Source: Pholis gunnellus (Eukaryota; Chordata; Actinopteri; Perciformes; Pholidae). Taken from it: a DNA stretch of 64,000 nucleotides. This document shows, piece by piece, positions 11,336 through 24,200 of the stretch. The position numbers and the translations under genes are program-made. Each line of letters begins with the position of its first letter. Position 1 is the first letter of the stretch. The stretch is taken from contig OU342822.1 in the NCBI GenBank assembly GCA_910591455.2, positions 18,751,763 to 18,815,762 on the forward strand, written 5' to 3'. The notes below the pieces were generated by a model. It searched no databases. It saw only the letters and a program-made list of their open reading frames with translations, and was not told the origin of the DNA.

Positions 11336-14115
11336 TCACACTCACACAGGCCATTCTTCCTTAATGTTCACTTCTTATTGTTTTTCTTAAATGGATATGT
11401 GTTTTTTTATTGCTTCTTGTATTTTGTCCTTTTATATTTGCTATACAAAAGTATTTCACACGATTGAACTTGTATAACCGGGGTGACGATAACAATCTTG
11501 TATCAAATTAACTGGCATCGGGTATTCAGTTTATTTTACAACTGTAATCTTGTATTTCTAACATTGTACTCAACGGTTTTCCTGTTTTACTCGTCGAAAT
11601 GTGTGTCGACCCCTCAGAAAAAGCCCGACAGCTCAGGATCAAGTGTAGAACGAGAGGCGGGTATGTGTAGCCTCGACATACTTGCGAGGTTTAAGGTGCG
11701 CAGCGCTGGCCGAGTGCTTCCCCTGCAGCGCTGTCACTCATTTCAGCTCCACACCTGTCCAGAGGCTCGGAGGATCCCATTAGCAGTAGCAGCGAGGACG
11801 GGGGGTCTGGCAAAGACATGGTCTCATCTTTTGTTTTAATCATCGGACAGCGGTCTGTGATTGCTCTCCGCCCGGTTAGACGTGTCCGACATCCCGAATG
11901 GGTGCGCGGCCGCTCGTTCACCAGCTTGTGTTGCCACAAAGCAAAATGAGGCTTCTCTGCTTTTATTCCTGTTCCCAAGGTTGGTTGGCAAGTCCCTGTG
12001 GTTTGATCTTCTGTGTCCACAGACATGTAGATTTATTTAATGACACAGCTGTGTGACGTTGCCGTTGCCATCTGCAATGGAGAGCAATTGGTGGATTGCA
12101 GATGGCCCGTGTCAATCAGCCATGTGAGTTTGTGGCAGTGCTGTGTGTAAGGTGTACATACAAAGCCCAGGGGAGGGTGTCAGCTCCTGTACCAACCACA
12201 GCTGTTTTATGTCTGTTGTCGGGGGGGGGGGGGGGTTACAAAGCAGAGATATCCTCACCAGAAACCCTCCAATCCTCCTCCGTGCTGCAGCTCTACCTCA
12301 ATCATCTCCTGCCTGTGGCTTCACCTGGAAAATCGTGTATGCTTCTATCCTCACCTCCGTCTTCTCATCCACCTCGCTTTGGAAATGAAAAAGGCGGGGC
12401 CACACCGGGGGTGAATTACAGATGTGGGTGTAATGCAGACAGGACATTTGCGCCTGGGGAAATTAAGACCTGCTGATAGTTTGTGCAATGCTTCTATCAA
12501 ATGAGCTGTATCGCTCTTTAAATCATTACCTCTCCACTTGCTGCTGTTGTTGCTGTTGTCAATACAAAGCACCTCATGCAGCACACAATAGCCAGTAGAG
12601 CTGTGCTGTGAGATGATGTGTTCAAAAAACGTTGTGGCTAACTTCATGGTTAACCCCTGAGACCGCATCATAGAAAGCGGAGCCTCTGTACTTATCACGG
12701 TGTACCCGTCAAGATGTCTAAATACCCTGTAAACTTTAATACTGTTGTACCGCCCAAGCCTAAAAAATATACATATTGAGGACAAAGTGTACTAATTTGT
12801 GCGCACGAGATATAATTTGTCCCCTCAATCCGATTTAATTCGCTGCCACATTCTGATTTATTTGCATGCACAAGAGAGTAATTTGTTGCGTCAATTTAAT
12901 TAAATTGAATTCATTGATTTGTTTTCTCTCAGCGTGAAGTGCTATTAGACTCTACATGGTCGCCTCTCTGTGGGAATAACAAACACCATTTAACAATATA
13001 TGGACCAGGAAAGACGTTTTGTCCATAATCAGTTCACCAGATTTATAGACTTTATTGGTCGGGTGCCTTCCTGAGAATAAGCGCTGCATAACGACCATGA
13101 GCCGCCTCTTCTAGCAGTCCTTTCCCCCTGCTGATCGATGAGCTCTCGCACGGTTGTATAGCTCAAGCCTGTCAATCAGGAGTTCAGATCAAACTCAGTG
13201 CAGAGATTTAAGAACTGGAGTGATGGCGGCTGTGCTTTTGGTTTACGTCAGAACTCGTGCCTGATGGTCTTCACCTGTCAGAAGTCCAATGAAGCAATTT
13301 CTCACTAATCTTGTTTTGTCATGATATCCCTCAATTAAAACAGGTTCTACACTTGTTTTTAATGACAGTGGGGAAAAAAAAGATTGTCTTGCTTTGCAAG
13401 TTGTATTGTTGAAGGAGTGGAGCCTTTTATATTACAGTGTACTTGATGTTTGGTTTTACACTGTTTGCGTTTCATTCGTCTTAGATGTGGATCATGTCCA
13501 CAGGGGGTTTTCTGTTACTTATGTTTTACTGTTAATAGAAACCTCTATTACAGCAACCAGATGTTTGTCTCTTTTGAATCATTCATTTGCTCGGTTAACA
13601 ACCCATCACGCAGCAGGGATTCTGTACTGAACAGCAGATCCACTGTGAAGCTTTTTCTCCTGTTATAGCTCAGTGCAAGTGTCCCTCAGTCAAATGACTT
13701 ATTGTGTTGTGATTCTCTCAGTTCTCTGCCGTGGTGGCAGTCTTTGTATGTCGCTTGAATAATTGATGTTAACGTGATCGAGCCAGAGTTTGGTTTTATT
13801 AGTGCAAAGTTGCCGTCCAGCTCTGTAAAACGAATCCAGCACAGGCATCGAAAACCCTGATCCAGTGATGACAGAACAGATTCACTCCGTCGTCGGTTTG
13901 CCAATGGACTATCACCCGCCCACTGGCAGCAGCTAGCTGGCCCAGGACATGCAGAGAGCCTAGGCGCCGATACCAGTCTGCTGCTGAAAGGGTGTAACCA
14001 TCTGCCACTGCATATGCAGCTCTGCAGCTTCTTCTTGATTATACATGGCTTCAGAGCGATGTGAAGGAACACTACACTCTGTAATACATGCGTTTGCTTA
14101 ATGCCGTTGAAAAAT
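11336..14115. other. Non-coding stretch with a 15-G tract
   Basis: No gene seen. A run of 15 G lies at 12221-12235. Open frames at 11.5-12.8 kb on both strands overlap each other and show no family features. A tRNA-like B-box resemblance near 13170 is too weak to call. Confidence 0.5.
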
Positions 14116-14410
14116 GATCTCAATCCTTAGTTTCAAATCTTCTTCAATACAGCATGATGTCCCATTTAGAGTCAAATAGACCATAAAGCAGGGCATGCTT
14201 TAGGGCGGGGCTACCTTGTGATTGACAGGTTCGCTACCACAGCGTTGTCTGGTCCGGGAGTTGTCCGTGGTTTAGTCTTAGAATTTTAAAACGTTTCACA
14301 GATAATAAGATGGCGATGGCCAATAATCAAGACGGTGATCCTGGTGAACCTGAAGCTTCAGAACCATAAAACCAATGGGTGATGTCACGGTGACTACGTC
14401 CACTTCATAC
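14116..14410 (+). repeat. R1 family copy (R1a)
   Basis: Shares with copies at 38.6 and 47.4 kb the blocks TCTTCTTCAATACAGCATGA, CATTTAGAGTCAAA, AGACCATAAAGCAG and GGGCGGGGCT...TTGACAGG. It then extends through a tail ending in GATGTCACGGTGACTACGTC. The 5' half carrying the CTCF-like motif is missing. The element is non-coding and its class (SINE or non-autonomous DNA element) is not resolved. Confidence 0.8.
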
Positions 14411-16004
14411 ACACAAATACACATTCATCCAAGTGCTTTAGTTGCCATACCGTTACTGTACTCTAGCCATAGTTCATTTGCAGACCCAAATGCCATTTTT
14501 GGTATCAGGATGACATTTTTCGTAACGTTTTTACCAATTCTCTAAGTACTCACAACAAACATACTGTAATTCTGTAGCCCATGTCTGACAGTTTTTTTTT
14601 TTGTTAGGTGTTTACTTGAAAAGTAACACTGTGACTGCCTGAGACACAGACAAAAGAATAAACATGAATAAATTACTACTTTTTTCAGGTCGGTGAATAA
14701 TATTAATGCATTAAGTGAAGTGCTGAAGTGTCCCACTGTGACACATTTGGCATCAGAGAAGTCTTAATTGCTCCTCGATGGGAGAGTGGAAGTCGTCTCG
14801 GACACGCACGGCGGTGCACGTCCCCACATTGCGTGAGCAACAGAATGGATTCAGGCTTTTGTTTCCTGCGATTTGTTTGTTTGTCTCCTCGTGTCTCTCA
14901 TTACTCCGCAAAGCCCCTTATGACGGATTTGTTTTGTTAAAACTTGCTCCATAAATAAATTTGACTTGACGCGCATTGTGTTCCAAGAAGATTGCTTACG
15001 CCGTACTTGTCAAAGGATTGCCGGAATATATTTCAGCTTTATCTTCATTCCCACTTGGCGGAGTAAAGAGGTGGTGTCATGCTGCTGTAGCAGGCAATGC
15101 ATCGTTAGCTTTGTAATTCAGGAGCTTATGTAACAGATTAGAAGGCAGGAGAATATACATTTCATTCTCACTCAAGTGCAAATCTGCCTCCTTTGGGAGC
15201 CCATTAATGCAAGAAAAGAGAAAAAAGAAAGGATGAAAGTTGGCACTGATGATGAAAATATAAAATGCTCATGACTTTATAGATACTTAGATTCAAAGTC
15301 ACATTTTTAAGATAGTAAAAATTATGAAATGTGAGGTCAATCAAAAGCATAACGTTCTCACTTTTACGACTTAAAAAGTCATTATTTCACCGTAAAAATA
15401 CCATATGAAGTCAGAATTATTATTATTTAGTTGAAATTATTAAATTCTAAAAGAGATCCTGTCATATTTTAATGGATCACTTTCTCTGCTGTACTGAACT
15501 GCCCTTAATACAAATGTGTATACATGAAACATGTACACCGTATATATGTGGCTGCACTGATTAGCTAAATGTGCTGATCTGATCCGTTATCTCTCTTTTT
15601 TTTCAGTGTACAACACATCGAGGAAGCAGCTTCTAACTTTTTTCATGCGTTTGCACATTTCAAAAGGGATCAATAAATGATTTAGTGATTTTCCATCGCC
15701 GTTCATTCCTGATAATGGAAACCTCATCGAGCATTTTCCCGTATGTGTCAGATTGGCATTCAATCACCAATTAGATAAATAGAAGTATCGGACTAGTGTG
15801 TGTCTAGTGTGTGTCTCTCTGGAGCATGGCCTCATCGTATGTCCCTCTCTCATTGATCTAGAAAACGTTCTCTCCGTGCCCACGTCCTCATGCCAAGGCC
15901 TTATTTGTCTGTTTCATGTCTTTTTCACCAGCTATCGCTCTGTTGTTTGTGCTGGAGCATAAAGACATGAAAAGTTTCCTCTTATTGTTGCTGAAAGTCA
16001 GCAG
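14411..16004. other. Non-coding stretch, no gene seen
   Basis: AT-rich (notably 15250-15470), with a TAAATAAATTTGACTTGAC stretch near 14950 that resembles repeat tails seen in fish. No gene. Confidence 0.5.
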
Positions 16005-16110
16005 AGGCACGAGGTGGCACAGCAGTTAGGGAGACGCTCTATTAATTGGTTTTAGGTTCAAGTCCCCGTGTCGGCACACCGAGGCCTTGATGGAAGCACT
16101 GAATTCCTAT
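16005..16110 (+). repeat. tRNA-derived SINE-like fragment
   Basis: GGTGGCACAGCAGTTAGGG (16013-16031) resembles a pol III A box (TRGCNNAGYNGG). GGTTCAAGTCC (16055-16065) is an exact B box (GGTTCRANTCC), about 40 bases downstream, as in tRNA-derived SINE heads. No acceptor-stem folding as in a functional tRNA was found. The 3' body to about 16200 may be the SINE tail but could not be matched to another copy in the window. Confidence 0.55.
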
Positions 16111-16318
16111 CAGCTCCCAATCTGCAACTGAGGAATGAGTCCTGAACCCAGATCTCAGGGGTTATTAAGGCATTCTGGCACTTCGGTTACCCTCGTCCTG
16201 AAGTCGGTGTGTTTTTAGTTAAATGACTAACACAAGCTTAAAAGAAGTTAAGAGATGTTTTATTCTAAGACGTAAAATACGTCATTTAAAATTCCACCAG
16301 TACATTTCGAAAACAATT

Positions 16319-16575
16319 CGTCATCACGCCTGAACATTTGTCCGCCTTAAGCTTAGTGGTGGTGGTGTGAAGTAATGAAGAATGATCTGTAGCAACCGAT
16401 ATCATTGGTCGCAATTGGTATTGGCAGCTGATCTGATCCGTGACTCCAAAGCCTGATACGTTCCGAACCGTGAGTTTTGTGGCCCAAGTGGCTAAATGAG
16501 ACGACTAAACGTCATCATGTCGAAACACTAGTCCGTTAGCTTAGCGGTGGCGACGTGAAGTCATGTGACGGTGGT
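16319..16575 (+). repeat. Diverged direct duplication, offset about 191 bp
   Basis: The segment starting CGTCATCACGCC at 16319, with CCTTAAGCTTAGTGGTGG and GTGAAGTAATG, recurs at 16510 as CGTCATCATGTC, with TTAGCTTAGCGGTGG and GTGAAGTCATG. The second unit runs on into sequence near 16580. This is probably a local duplication within, or nesting of, an old interspersed element. Confidence 0.5.
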
Positions 16576-17474
16576 GTAGTTCATCTACGACCACTGTCGT
16601 TATATATAAGTTTGTTTGCCACACAGCTTATTATCTGTAATAAACCGAAATCCAAAGGAATAATACCATTGGCTTTGTGTAGAGGGAACCAGTGCGACGC
16701 TAGCTTCTGGGTCGGCCCGCAAATATATGTCATTCCTGCAGCACTCTGTACAAGAACAGAATATTAGAGATCTTGTCAGTTCTATTATTATACTGGGACC
16801 GCTCAGCTCATGGAACATGTACACTCCGCTCGGTTCAGTTGCAATGCTTTAGAGTGTCTTTCCACTCCGCTGGTATTTAGAGCAGTTCGGACTATTAATG
16901 TTTTCCATTTTTATCTGGGGAAATGAGACCCATTCCAACAAATGAGCTTTGTTGCTCTACATCTGTGAATTGGGATGGAAACAAAGACCCGCGATGTGTC
17001 TAAAAATAACTTCCGTGTGTTGTGGTTCCTTCAGCCTGCTTTACAGCAATGTAGCTAAATATTACATGTGAACTAGAGGGAAATGGTGCAGTGAGTAATG
17101 TGGACAGACAGTTTCGACAATTTCTTCCAGTGAAGGACAACAGAGATAAGTTAAACATTGCAGTCGACACGCTGACGCTGTACTACAGTGTGGGTTGAAG
17201 GACTTAGTCTGTGTGCTGAGAGGTTCTATATGAACTAAGCCCCCCTGACTCAGGAGCCACACTCCCCCCTACTGGTTTAGGATTACATCCCAGGTGCCAT
17301 GGCTTCTTGGTCGACCGTAATATATTAATACGTACATTGTTAATCAGGGAATGACACTAATCAGTGAAACCAGCTGCTTTAATGTTTGGCTGGATTGAAA
17401 ACGTCGGTTCATGCCGTCGACTCAGCAGGACACAAACCTCTGCTTTCACCTTGTCATCCTGCTGCAACCCTTAA
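16576..17474. other. Non-coding stretch, no gene seen
   Basis: No gene or clear repeat beyond the tail of the preceding duplicated element. Confidence 0.5.
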
Positions 17475-17907
17475 ATACTAAGACTACCAATACTACTGGT
17501 ACTACTAGTGCTACTACATTTGTCCTTTGTTACTGCTATAACAACATACTACTATTGCTGCTGCTACTAGTACTACACCTACGCTGCAGTTTCTACCACT
17601 AGTGCTTCAGCTACTACTACTATTACCTTTTCAGCTACTACTATAATACCACTACAAATATAACTACTATACAAATTATTTAAATGCTATTAAAAACATT
17701 CTAACTGCTATTTCTACAAATACTGTTTCTGGTATTGGTAGTACTCCTCATACTGTTAACATTATAATAAGTACATGTGCAGTACCATCACCACCACAAG
17801 TGCTTCTTTAACATATATACCAATGCTCCTACACCTACCAATACTACTATTACTGATACTTTTACTACTATTACAAATACCAGTACTAGCCTGCTACTAC
17901 CACTACT
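17475..17907. repeat. Degenerate (ACT/TAC)n trinucleotide tract
   Basis: About 430 bp dominated by imperfect TAC/ACT triplets with CTAGT interruptions. A second block of the same character lies at 18251-18480. It is too degenerate to be a young microsatellite; it reads as an old, mutated triplet array. Open frames across it are repeat artefacts rich in Leu, Tyr and Thr. Confidence 0.75.
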
Positions 17908-18250
17908 AGTCATTTCTCACTAGTGAGAATAAAGATTACAAATATACAACATTTTATTTCCAGGTGTTTAAAAGAGGATTGTGACGAGTGGAAATGTAAA
18001 TTTCCCATTTCAGGTATCAACAATTGCATTTATCTGGATATGCCCGACATATCAACAAACCATTACGGAAATGTTCAGGCATCATCTTCGTCATTTTGAC
18101 CGGAGAAATCTTCTTTTTCTTTTTGATATTTTGAATTCTGACGAGTTATACAATTTATTATAGATACCTCAAATATAATTGTTACTAGTTTAAATATAAT
18201 TTCCATTAGTTACAATTGCATTTCAGATATGCAATTCTATATATCAGTAT

Positions 18251-18480
18251 TTACATCCTTACTAGTTATAACTACTCCTACAATACTGTTATTACAAGTA
18301 TTAGTGCCACTAGTGCTCATACTAAAAGTACTAGTGCAGTTCCATTTACTTCTGCCACTACTACCACAGGTGTTTCTTTACCATATCCACACCAAAAAAC
18401 TACTACTGTTACTACTAAATTCACCAACAGCAATACTGTTCTACTACTACTACAACGACTACTGCTGCTACAGAATGTTC
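18251..18480. repeat. Second degenerate (ACT/TAC)n block
   Basis: Same imperfect triplet composition as 17475-17907, separated from it by about 340 bp of AT-rich sequence without the triplet pattern. This suggests one array interrupted by an insertion or by decay. Confidence 0.65.
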
Positions 18481-20084
18481 GAGCTTAAACAGGGATAGTA
18501 TTCAGGGGATAAAAGAAAAAGCGGTGAACAACTGTTGAAGGTGTTATACCTGCATGCACACTGATGACTTCCTGTGCGTGCCTGCTGTTCTACAGGAGCA
18601 CTGTGCTTCAAATTGACACAGACACTCGCAGTGACATCTGCCCGGTCCGACCGCAGCCTCCCCGGAGCAGCTGGAGGTTAAGTGCAGTATTGGAGGTGTT
18701 GATGGTTGTTGGATGGGAAAGGGAAGAGCGTTACTCGTTCTCACTGTTCTCTCTCACGCGCACACACACACACAAACACTGGCAACCTTCCAGTTATTAG
18801 CCCAGCGCTCTGACCTTTAGGCTGCTGCCACAGCATGTGTCTGTGCAGGAGTGAAGGTTAAAAATAAAACAAAATAAATAAAAAAATCCCTTCAATGTCA
18901 AAGAGGAGCGGTTTCTCCTCGACCGGCACGTGCACACGCACTGTGGGGGGGGGGGGGGGGGGGGAGTCATTTCCTGTTGTTGTTTTCACTTTGCATTTTC
19001 CCCGACGAATGTTTTATTCATTTCCCGGCATGTTGATTAAGTTAATGAAAGGAGAGACAGGAATTGAACTCATCATGTTTTATAGATCAAAGGCACAATG
19101 AGGTCTGCACCTCTTTTGCTTGTGTGTGTTTCTTCCTTCCAATTAGCCGAGCGGCTGACACCAGCCCAGCCGGGGCCTCCGCAGAGGATGGAGATCGATA
19201 GGAGTCATGAGAGAGACGGGAGTTTAGTTGTTCGGCGTGTCAGAGCCGTCTCTCTGCGCTGCATTTGTAACGTATTAATTATCTTCGTGTTGTCTCGTTG
19301 TTGTTATTTTTGCCGCGGTTCAATCAAAACATTCTTTCACTTCTACCCTTTCCCACAGAGGCCTTGGTTTACATCAAAGTTGCTGTGTTGTTAGTGCAAG
19401 CTTCAAACAAACTAATGAGCGGATTTTGTCGGCTAATTAATGTCAGCCGACATGTTATTTTTGTCTGCACTCGAGAAAAAGAAAAGTCGCCCCCATATCT
19501 CATTTTCTTCCAGTCTTAAGGAGTTAATTATAGGGAGGGCATGATCCCAAATAGTGTTGTGTGTGACTGCAGTTGTAAAGGTTTTATTGCATTCGGCGCA
19601 CCCCCCCTCATAGAGAAGGTCAAATGCTGATAGAGTTGTGAACTGTGTTGACAAAGTACTGCAGGTCTCCTCTCAACTGAACGGGCAAACTGTGTCCGCC
19701 TGTGTGTGTGTGTGTGCCTCTGCTTGCTGGGAAACATGCTTGCATATCATTTTAACATGAATCCCAGTGCAAACAAGCAGCTCCAGTGTGTCCGCAGGGT
19801 GTAATGTGCTGAAGTTTACCGCTTACCTTCTGCATGTTGGGAGGTCTTCCTGCCCCTCATGCTGGGATGCTAAGCTGCTGCTGCTTTCATCATGTCGTTG
19901 AGAGGGGTGCGTCAAGAGGTCTTTGATGTGGGATCTGACTAAATGTTTTGTTGTTGTTGTTTGAGGTCACTGTGTCAGATTAGGAAATCACAAACTCATA
20001 AATCATTGACATGGCCAAAGGACACAGCACAGCCCAATTACATGGATGCTACATTATCTCTGAATCTCAAAATTTATTTATGAG
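18481..20084. other. Non-coding stretch with poly-G, (TG)8 and a small inverted repeat
   Basis: Contains a 20-G run at 18945-18964, (TG)8 at 19701-19716, and an inverted repeat TGTCGGCT (19427-19434) / AGCCGACA (19445-19452) around an AATTAAT-containing loop. No gene seen. Confidence 0.6.
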
Positions 20085-20200
20085 CGTAAGTTACACATCT
20101 GACTTTCATGCAGGAGACCAGAGTTCGTGTCCCATCACAGAGAATTTTAGGATTCATATTAACCGTAAACCACAACTTCCGATATCTGTGTATTCACCGT
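20085..20200 (+). repeat. R2 family fragment
   Basis: GACTTTCATGCAGGAGACC followed by GTTCGTGTCCC parallels the R2 block at 24033 (GACTTTCACCCAGTAGACC...GTGTCCCGTGAG) and at 9512. The remainder is too diverged to align by eye. Confidence 0.45.
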
Positions 20201-21249
20201 CCTTTAGTGAGGTTTTAATCAGAAACTTCCGGACTCAATATCACAGTTGAAGGCTGATTATCTGGGCTACAAAAGAACAGCGACACATTGGATAACAATA
20301 TTACATTTCCTTGTTTTTGAAAACAGTTTTAAAATGCTCACGTTCTACATTATAACATGGCAACCACAGTCTGTTAGTGAAAGACTTTAATCATGGTTAT
20401 TAAAAACTCTGCACCATTACCTTGCACCTTGCCACCAATCTTTGTACTGAACTAAATAATATGATTCGAGTCAGCGAAGTGATCGGTAAGGTCCGCCTCT
20501 ACCGCCAACAAATGTTCCCGAAACATAAACCTGCTTGTTGTGAAGAAAAAGCTCGGACTCCCAGGACAGCGTTTTTATTTTTTTTAGGTATTTTCAGTTT
20601 TTGCTTGCTCTGCACATCACTGTAACAAATACTTGAACTCGCGCAATCATTCCGTCTCACGGTTATGTTTGCATGTAATTACAGAATACATCACACCACA
20701 CCGCCGGGCGCCTTTCCTATTTTGAAGTGGTAAGCATTACCAACAGTTGCCCGGGTGTGAGTGCACCGTCAGCTGGAAGCAGCCGGCTGAGACTCACTGA
20801 CTGCAGCTCTCAACTGGGTCATGGAGGGAAAAAGCTGGAGGTGAAATGCCATGTTTTAATAAAGAAATAACTATAAAAGCAAAGCATGCAAGTTATTCAT
20901 GGGCCAAGATATTTTTACTGTGCTGTACTTGTTTGTACACAAGTGCCTGTGCCAGCAAGTTTTCTCATTCAACACAGCGGATCGTTACATAACGTGACCC
21001 CCCCGAATCGTTTGCTGCCCCAAAGCATGATTCCAAGGCAGACCGGTGTCATATGTTGGTAACATTTTGAAGTTGGTTGTGCAAAACCCCGAAAAAGGGG
21101 AGATTTATGAACAATTGCCTGGTGGGAGTTGGTAGTAATTTCCTTTCTTCACAAGAAGTTTAGTTTTTGGCAACAACAGCACTTAATTAGGTTGAGGAAA
21201 AAAGTGTGAAGTGAGTGGCGTAGAGACGCCGTACGGCTCTCGTAGTGGC
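20201..21249. other. Non-coding stretch, no gene seen
   Basis: Somewhat GC-richer around 20695-20800, but no open frame or splice pair supports an exon. Confidence 0.5.
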
Positions 21250-21354
21250 GGCGACCTGTCAATCACACTAAGCCCGCCTTAAAGCATACTCCTCTTTACG
21301 GTCTATTTGTCTCTAAATGGACCGTAATTGTCTAAATGAACATCATGCTGTATG
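21250..21354 (-). repeat. R1 family copy (R1d), reverse orientation
   Basis: Reads as the reverse complement of the R1 core: CCTGTCAATCACA, AAGCCCGCCTTAAAGCAT, GGTCTATTTG, CTAAATGGACC, and AACATCATGCTGTA at the end. Truncated on both sides compared with R1b. Confidence 0.75.
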
Positions 21355-23844
21355 CTCAGCACTTGACTAGCTACACTAACTACTCACATGATTACACATT
21401 CGGACTGAGAACTAATTGGAATTTCACCGGCAACAACTGCTTCTCTGTCATTTTTGTGGACATGACAATAAAGATCTCGCACTTGCGTGCATCGCAAAAC
21501 AAGATGAGAGGGAGGAATACATGTAAAATGAATGGGCAGAGTGTGCATTGGGAGCTGAGACAGAGAGACAGAGGCAGACAGAAAACTAGAGCAGAGAATC
21601 AGTGTTTGCAGTCCTATGACAGAGGATGCGGCTGAAGTCGGTTTAACAGCTCTGCATAATAATAATTCAGATCGTCGGCATTAAAAAAAGGTTTCGAATG
21701 AAAGCTGCCTAAATGTCTCGGCGACCGATTAATAGTATTGAGTCAGTTTCAATCCGTGGTACGGATGAACATGGCCTCTGTGCTCAGAACAGTAATTAGA
21801 GAGTTGACTGCTCTCTGGAACTGAGAGAATAATGTGATCAGAAATCATAATCCATATTGAGCAATGGCTGCAGTAGGCATTAAACTAGTGGGAACTAAGC
21901 AGCTTGTGGGACCTAATGAGCGGGGCTCACTTCGCTGTGACTGATAGCTTCCTGGCCGCTAATCTCTTGCCGCTTCTGCTCAGAGTTTGGTTTGCTGGTG
22001 GAGCCACTTTAAGTGGGCAGTTTGCATCTCTCCGCTTGCCCCGTCCTCTGATGGATAGCCCTGCCTCCCGTAAAGACCCTCTGTTCACTAACAGAGCCAT
22101 GCAGGAGTGCGGCACGGCGAGTGTGCCTCAATCTCACCTCTCTGTTCCGTTTGTAACATAACTCCAGTCAATGACGAGCTAAAAAATCTGCAAACGTTGC
22201 AGTGTTTTGATTTAGGGGTGTTTCCGATATAGATTGTGGATGCAAGGATGTTATCTCATGCCAGATTTTGTGGTACGAGGTTTTGTGTTTGTGTTGTTAT
22301 GTTGTGAGTGGGTTTTTTTCACATTGGTGCTCCCTGGAAACATGATTTAGTTTGCTTGGTTGAAATAAGGTTGAGATAAAAGCATAAAAGCAATGGGTTT
22401 GTATTGCCCAATCGCCACCAGTGACACGCTGTGAGCATTCTGAACTGGTTTGTCCAGTTCAGCTACACAAAGATCATTGTTGGTCGCTGAAACAACAGAA
22501 CAGTCGTACCTCCAGGTCCATGGTACTCGCAGATTGGGGTGTCCAGCTTGAACAAAGCGTCAACAGCAGTTTTGTCAACAGTGTGAACACCCGACTCTGG
22601 GTTTCGGTCCGGAATCTTAATCGATGGAATGCGAAAATGAATCGAAAGAAAAACTATGTTTTATAACAACTTTTTCATTCTAAATGTTCTGATAACATCA
22701 CACTCACCAAAGCAAGTGCTGAGATCTGGAAACATGGCGTCATTGCTTAAAACATGTTCAGTTGGGCAAGAAACACGACTTAAGACTTAACGATTGTCTG
22801 ACTGTTTGCATTACTTGCTGCATTGGATCTATTTTAACGGATGTCAAATAAAGTCGTGACCAAGACCGTAGTTAGTAAAGAATGGTTGTCAATGAACAAC
22901 TGTGAATATCAAAGTTAACGCCACTCCTAGCCGCATTGTTTTTCACTCAGCGGCTGAAGGCTCATAAGTCGATGCCGAAAGCCCAAACGATCGATGTAGA
23001 GTTTCATCAGACAGACTGAAGTTTGTGGAATCGCTCTGAAAAGCGATGCCACGGTGGCTTCAATATATTCTGGTGTCATCCAGACGAGTGCGTTGACAGT
23101 GACTGATCGCTAAAGTGTACTCTGTACGTCTTTCCCACAGGAGGCCGTGACGATGAGGATGTGTTCGGAGCCCCAGGCACTGCAGCAGAGGTGTGAAGAT
23201 GGAGTCCTGACCTCAGGTGGCTCTTCCACCTCATAATCCCCCCCTCCCCCGTTCACTGTGAGTATTTCATCCAGTCGCTGATATGCCTCTGTGTGACTGT
23301 GAAGAGCACATGAAGTCATCAAAGGAATTCACAAAATGTCAGAGCTGAAGATGAAGAAAGGGGCAGGCTGTTAGGACTGTTATACACGGGGTGGCAGATA
23401 TGGATTCATCTTCTGGAACCAAAAGGTTGCCTTATTGAAAAGCGTGATTTTAAGAAGCGTCTCTCAGGTGTTACTGCGTCCGTGAAAACCAGCACAAAAT
23501 ATTGATGCACAAGTCTTCATGTAGGGGGAAGTATCTCAGCTGTGTTCACCAGGGAGACCCCACACTGTCTCTAATGAGTTCTGAGTTCATTTTTGGGAGA
23601 TCCATGCGTGATAGTTACCGCATGGTTAAGGTTTCAGGAAAGCTCATGGTTATGGTAAAGAAAGAGCCAACATGAATTGTTTGATTGTGGCAGGAAAACA
23701 AACTCACATCTCTTGCATGAGAGTCAGACCGTAGACTGTATATAAATGACTTCAATCATTTAGGCATTACAAATGTATCATCTATAGCCGAGGATGTGGA
23801 CTCCAACAGTGCTGCAGGTCTTAATTTAACTTCTCGTTCAACCT
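21355..23844. other. Non-coding stretch, no gene seen
   Basis: No gene. A small block near 23730-23750 (TAGACTGTATATAAATGA) resembles the terminal sequence of R1e and may be a solitary fragment. Confidence 0.5.
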
Positions 23845-24200
23845 ATTCTCACTCATAACTCATCATAGACCAACACTTGGTCGGTGCACCCTTTAGTGCC
23901 TGTATGAAACGCAGTGGACTTTCAACTTACTCCCAACGTAAACCCAACCGCCTCACTTTAGGACGCTCAATGACGATGTCGTATACAGAGCGTGATAGTC
24001 GGTTAGAGTGCTTCTGGTGGCTGGGAGCAGCGACTTTCACCCAGTAGACCGCCGTCTGTGTCCCGTGAGAAACTAAAAGTAAACGTCAACTTGTTTTGTT
24101 ACTCGTTAAGTCAAGTTAATATCAACCGAGATCTATTTTTTAACCCAACTGAGTTGTTTTGTTGCCTAAACCTTAACGTCCTGAGAAGACAGAAGTTTAT
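23845..24200 (+). repeat. R2 family copy, longest in the window
   Basis: In order: a CACCCTTTAG-TGCCTGTATGAAACGCAGTG block (also at 36.2 kb and in part at 45.1 kb), CGACTTTCACCCAGTAGACC with GTGTCCCGTGAGAAAC (also at 9.5, 20.1 and 45.2 kb), ACTCGTTAAG, then TTTTGTTGCCTAAACC (reverse complement of the block at 59.76 kb). It gives the module order for the family. No coding capacity. Confidence 0.65.

Noticed and set aside
13140..13200. tRNA-like segment (GTATAGCTCAAGC ... GAGTTCAGATC)
   Set aside because: B box imperfect and no cloverleaf could be drawn; neither a tRNA nor a clear SINE.
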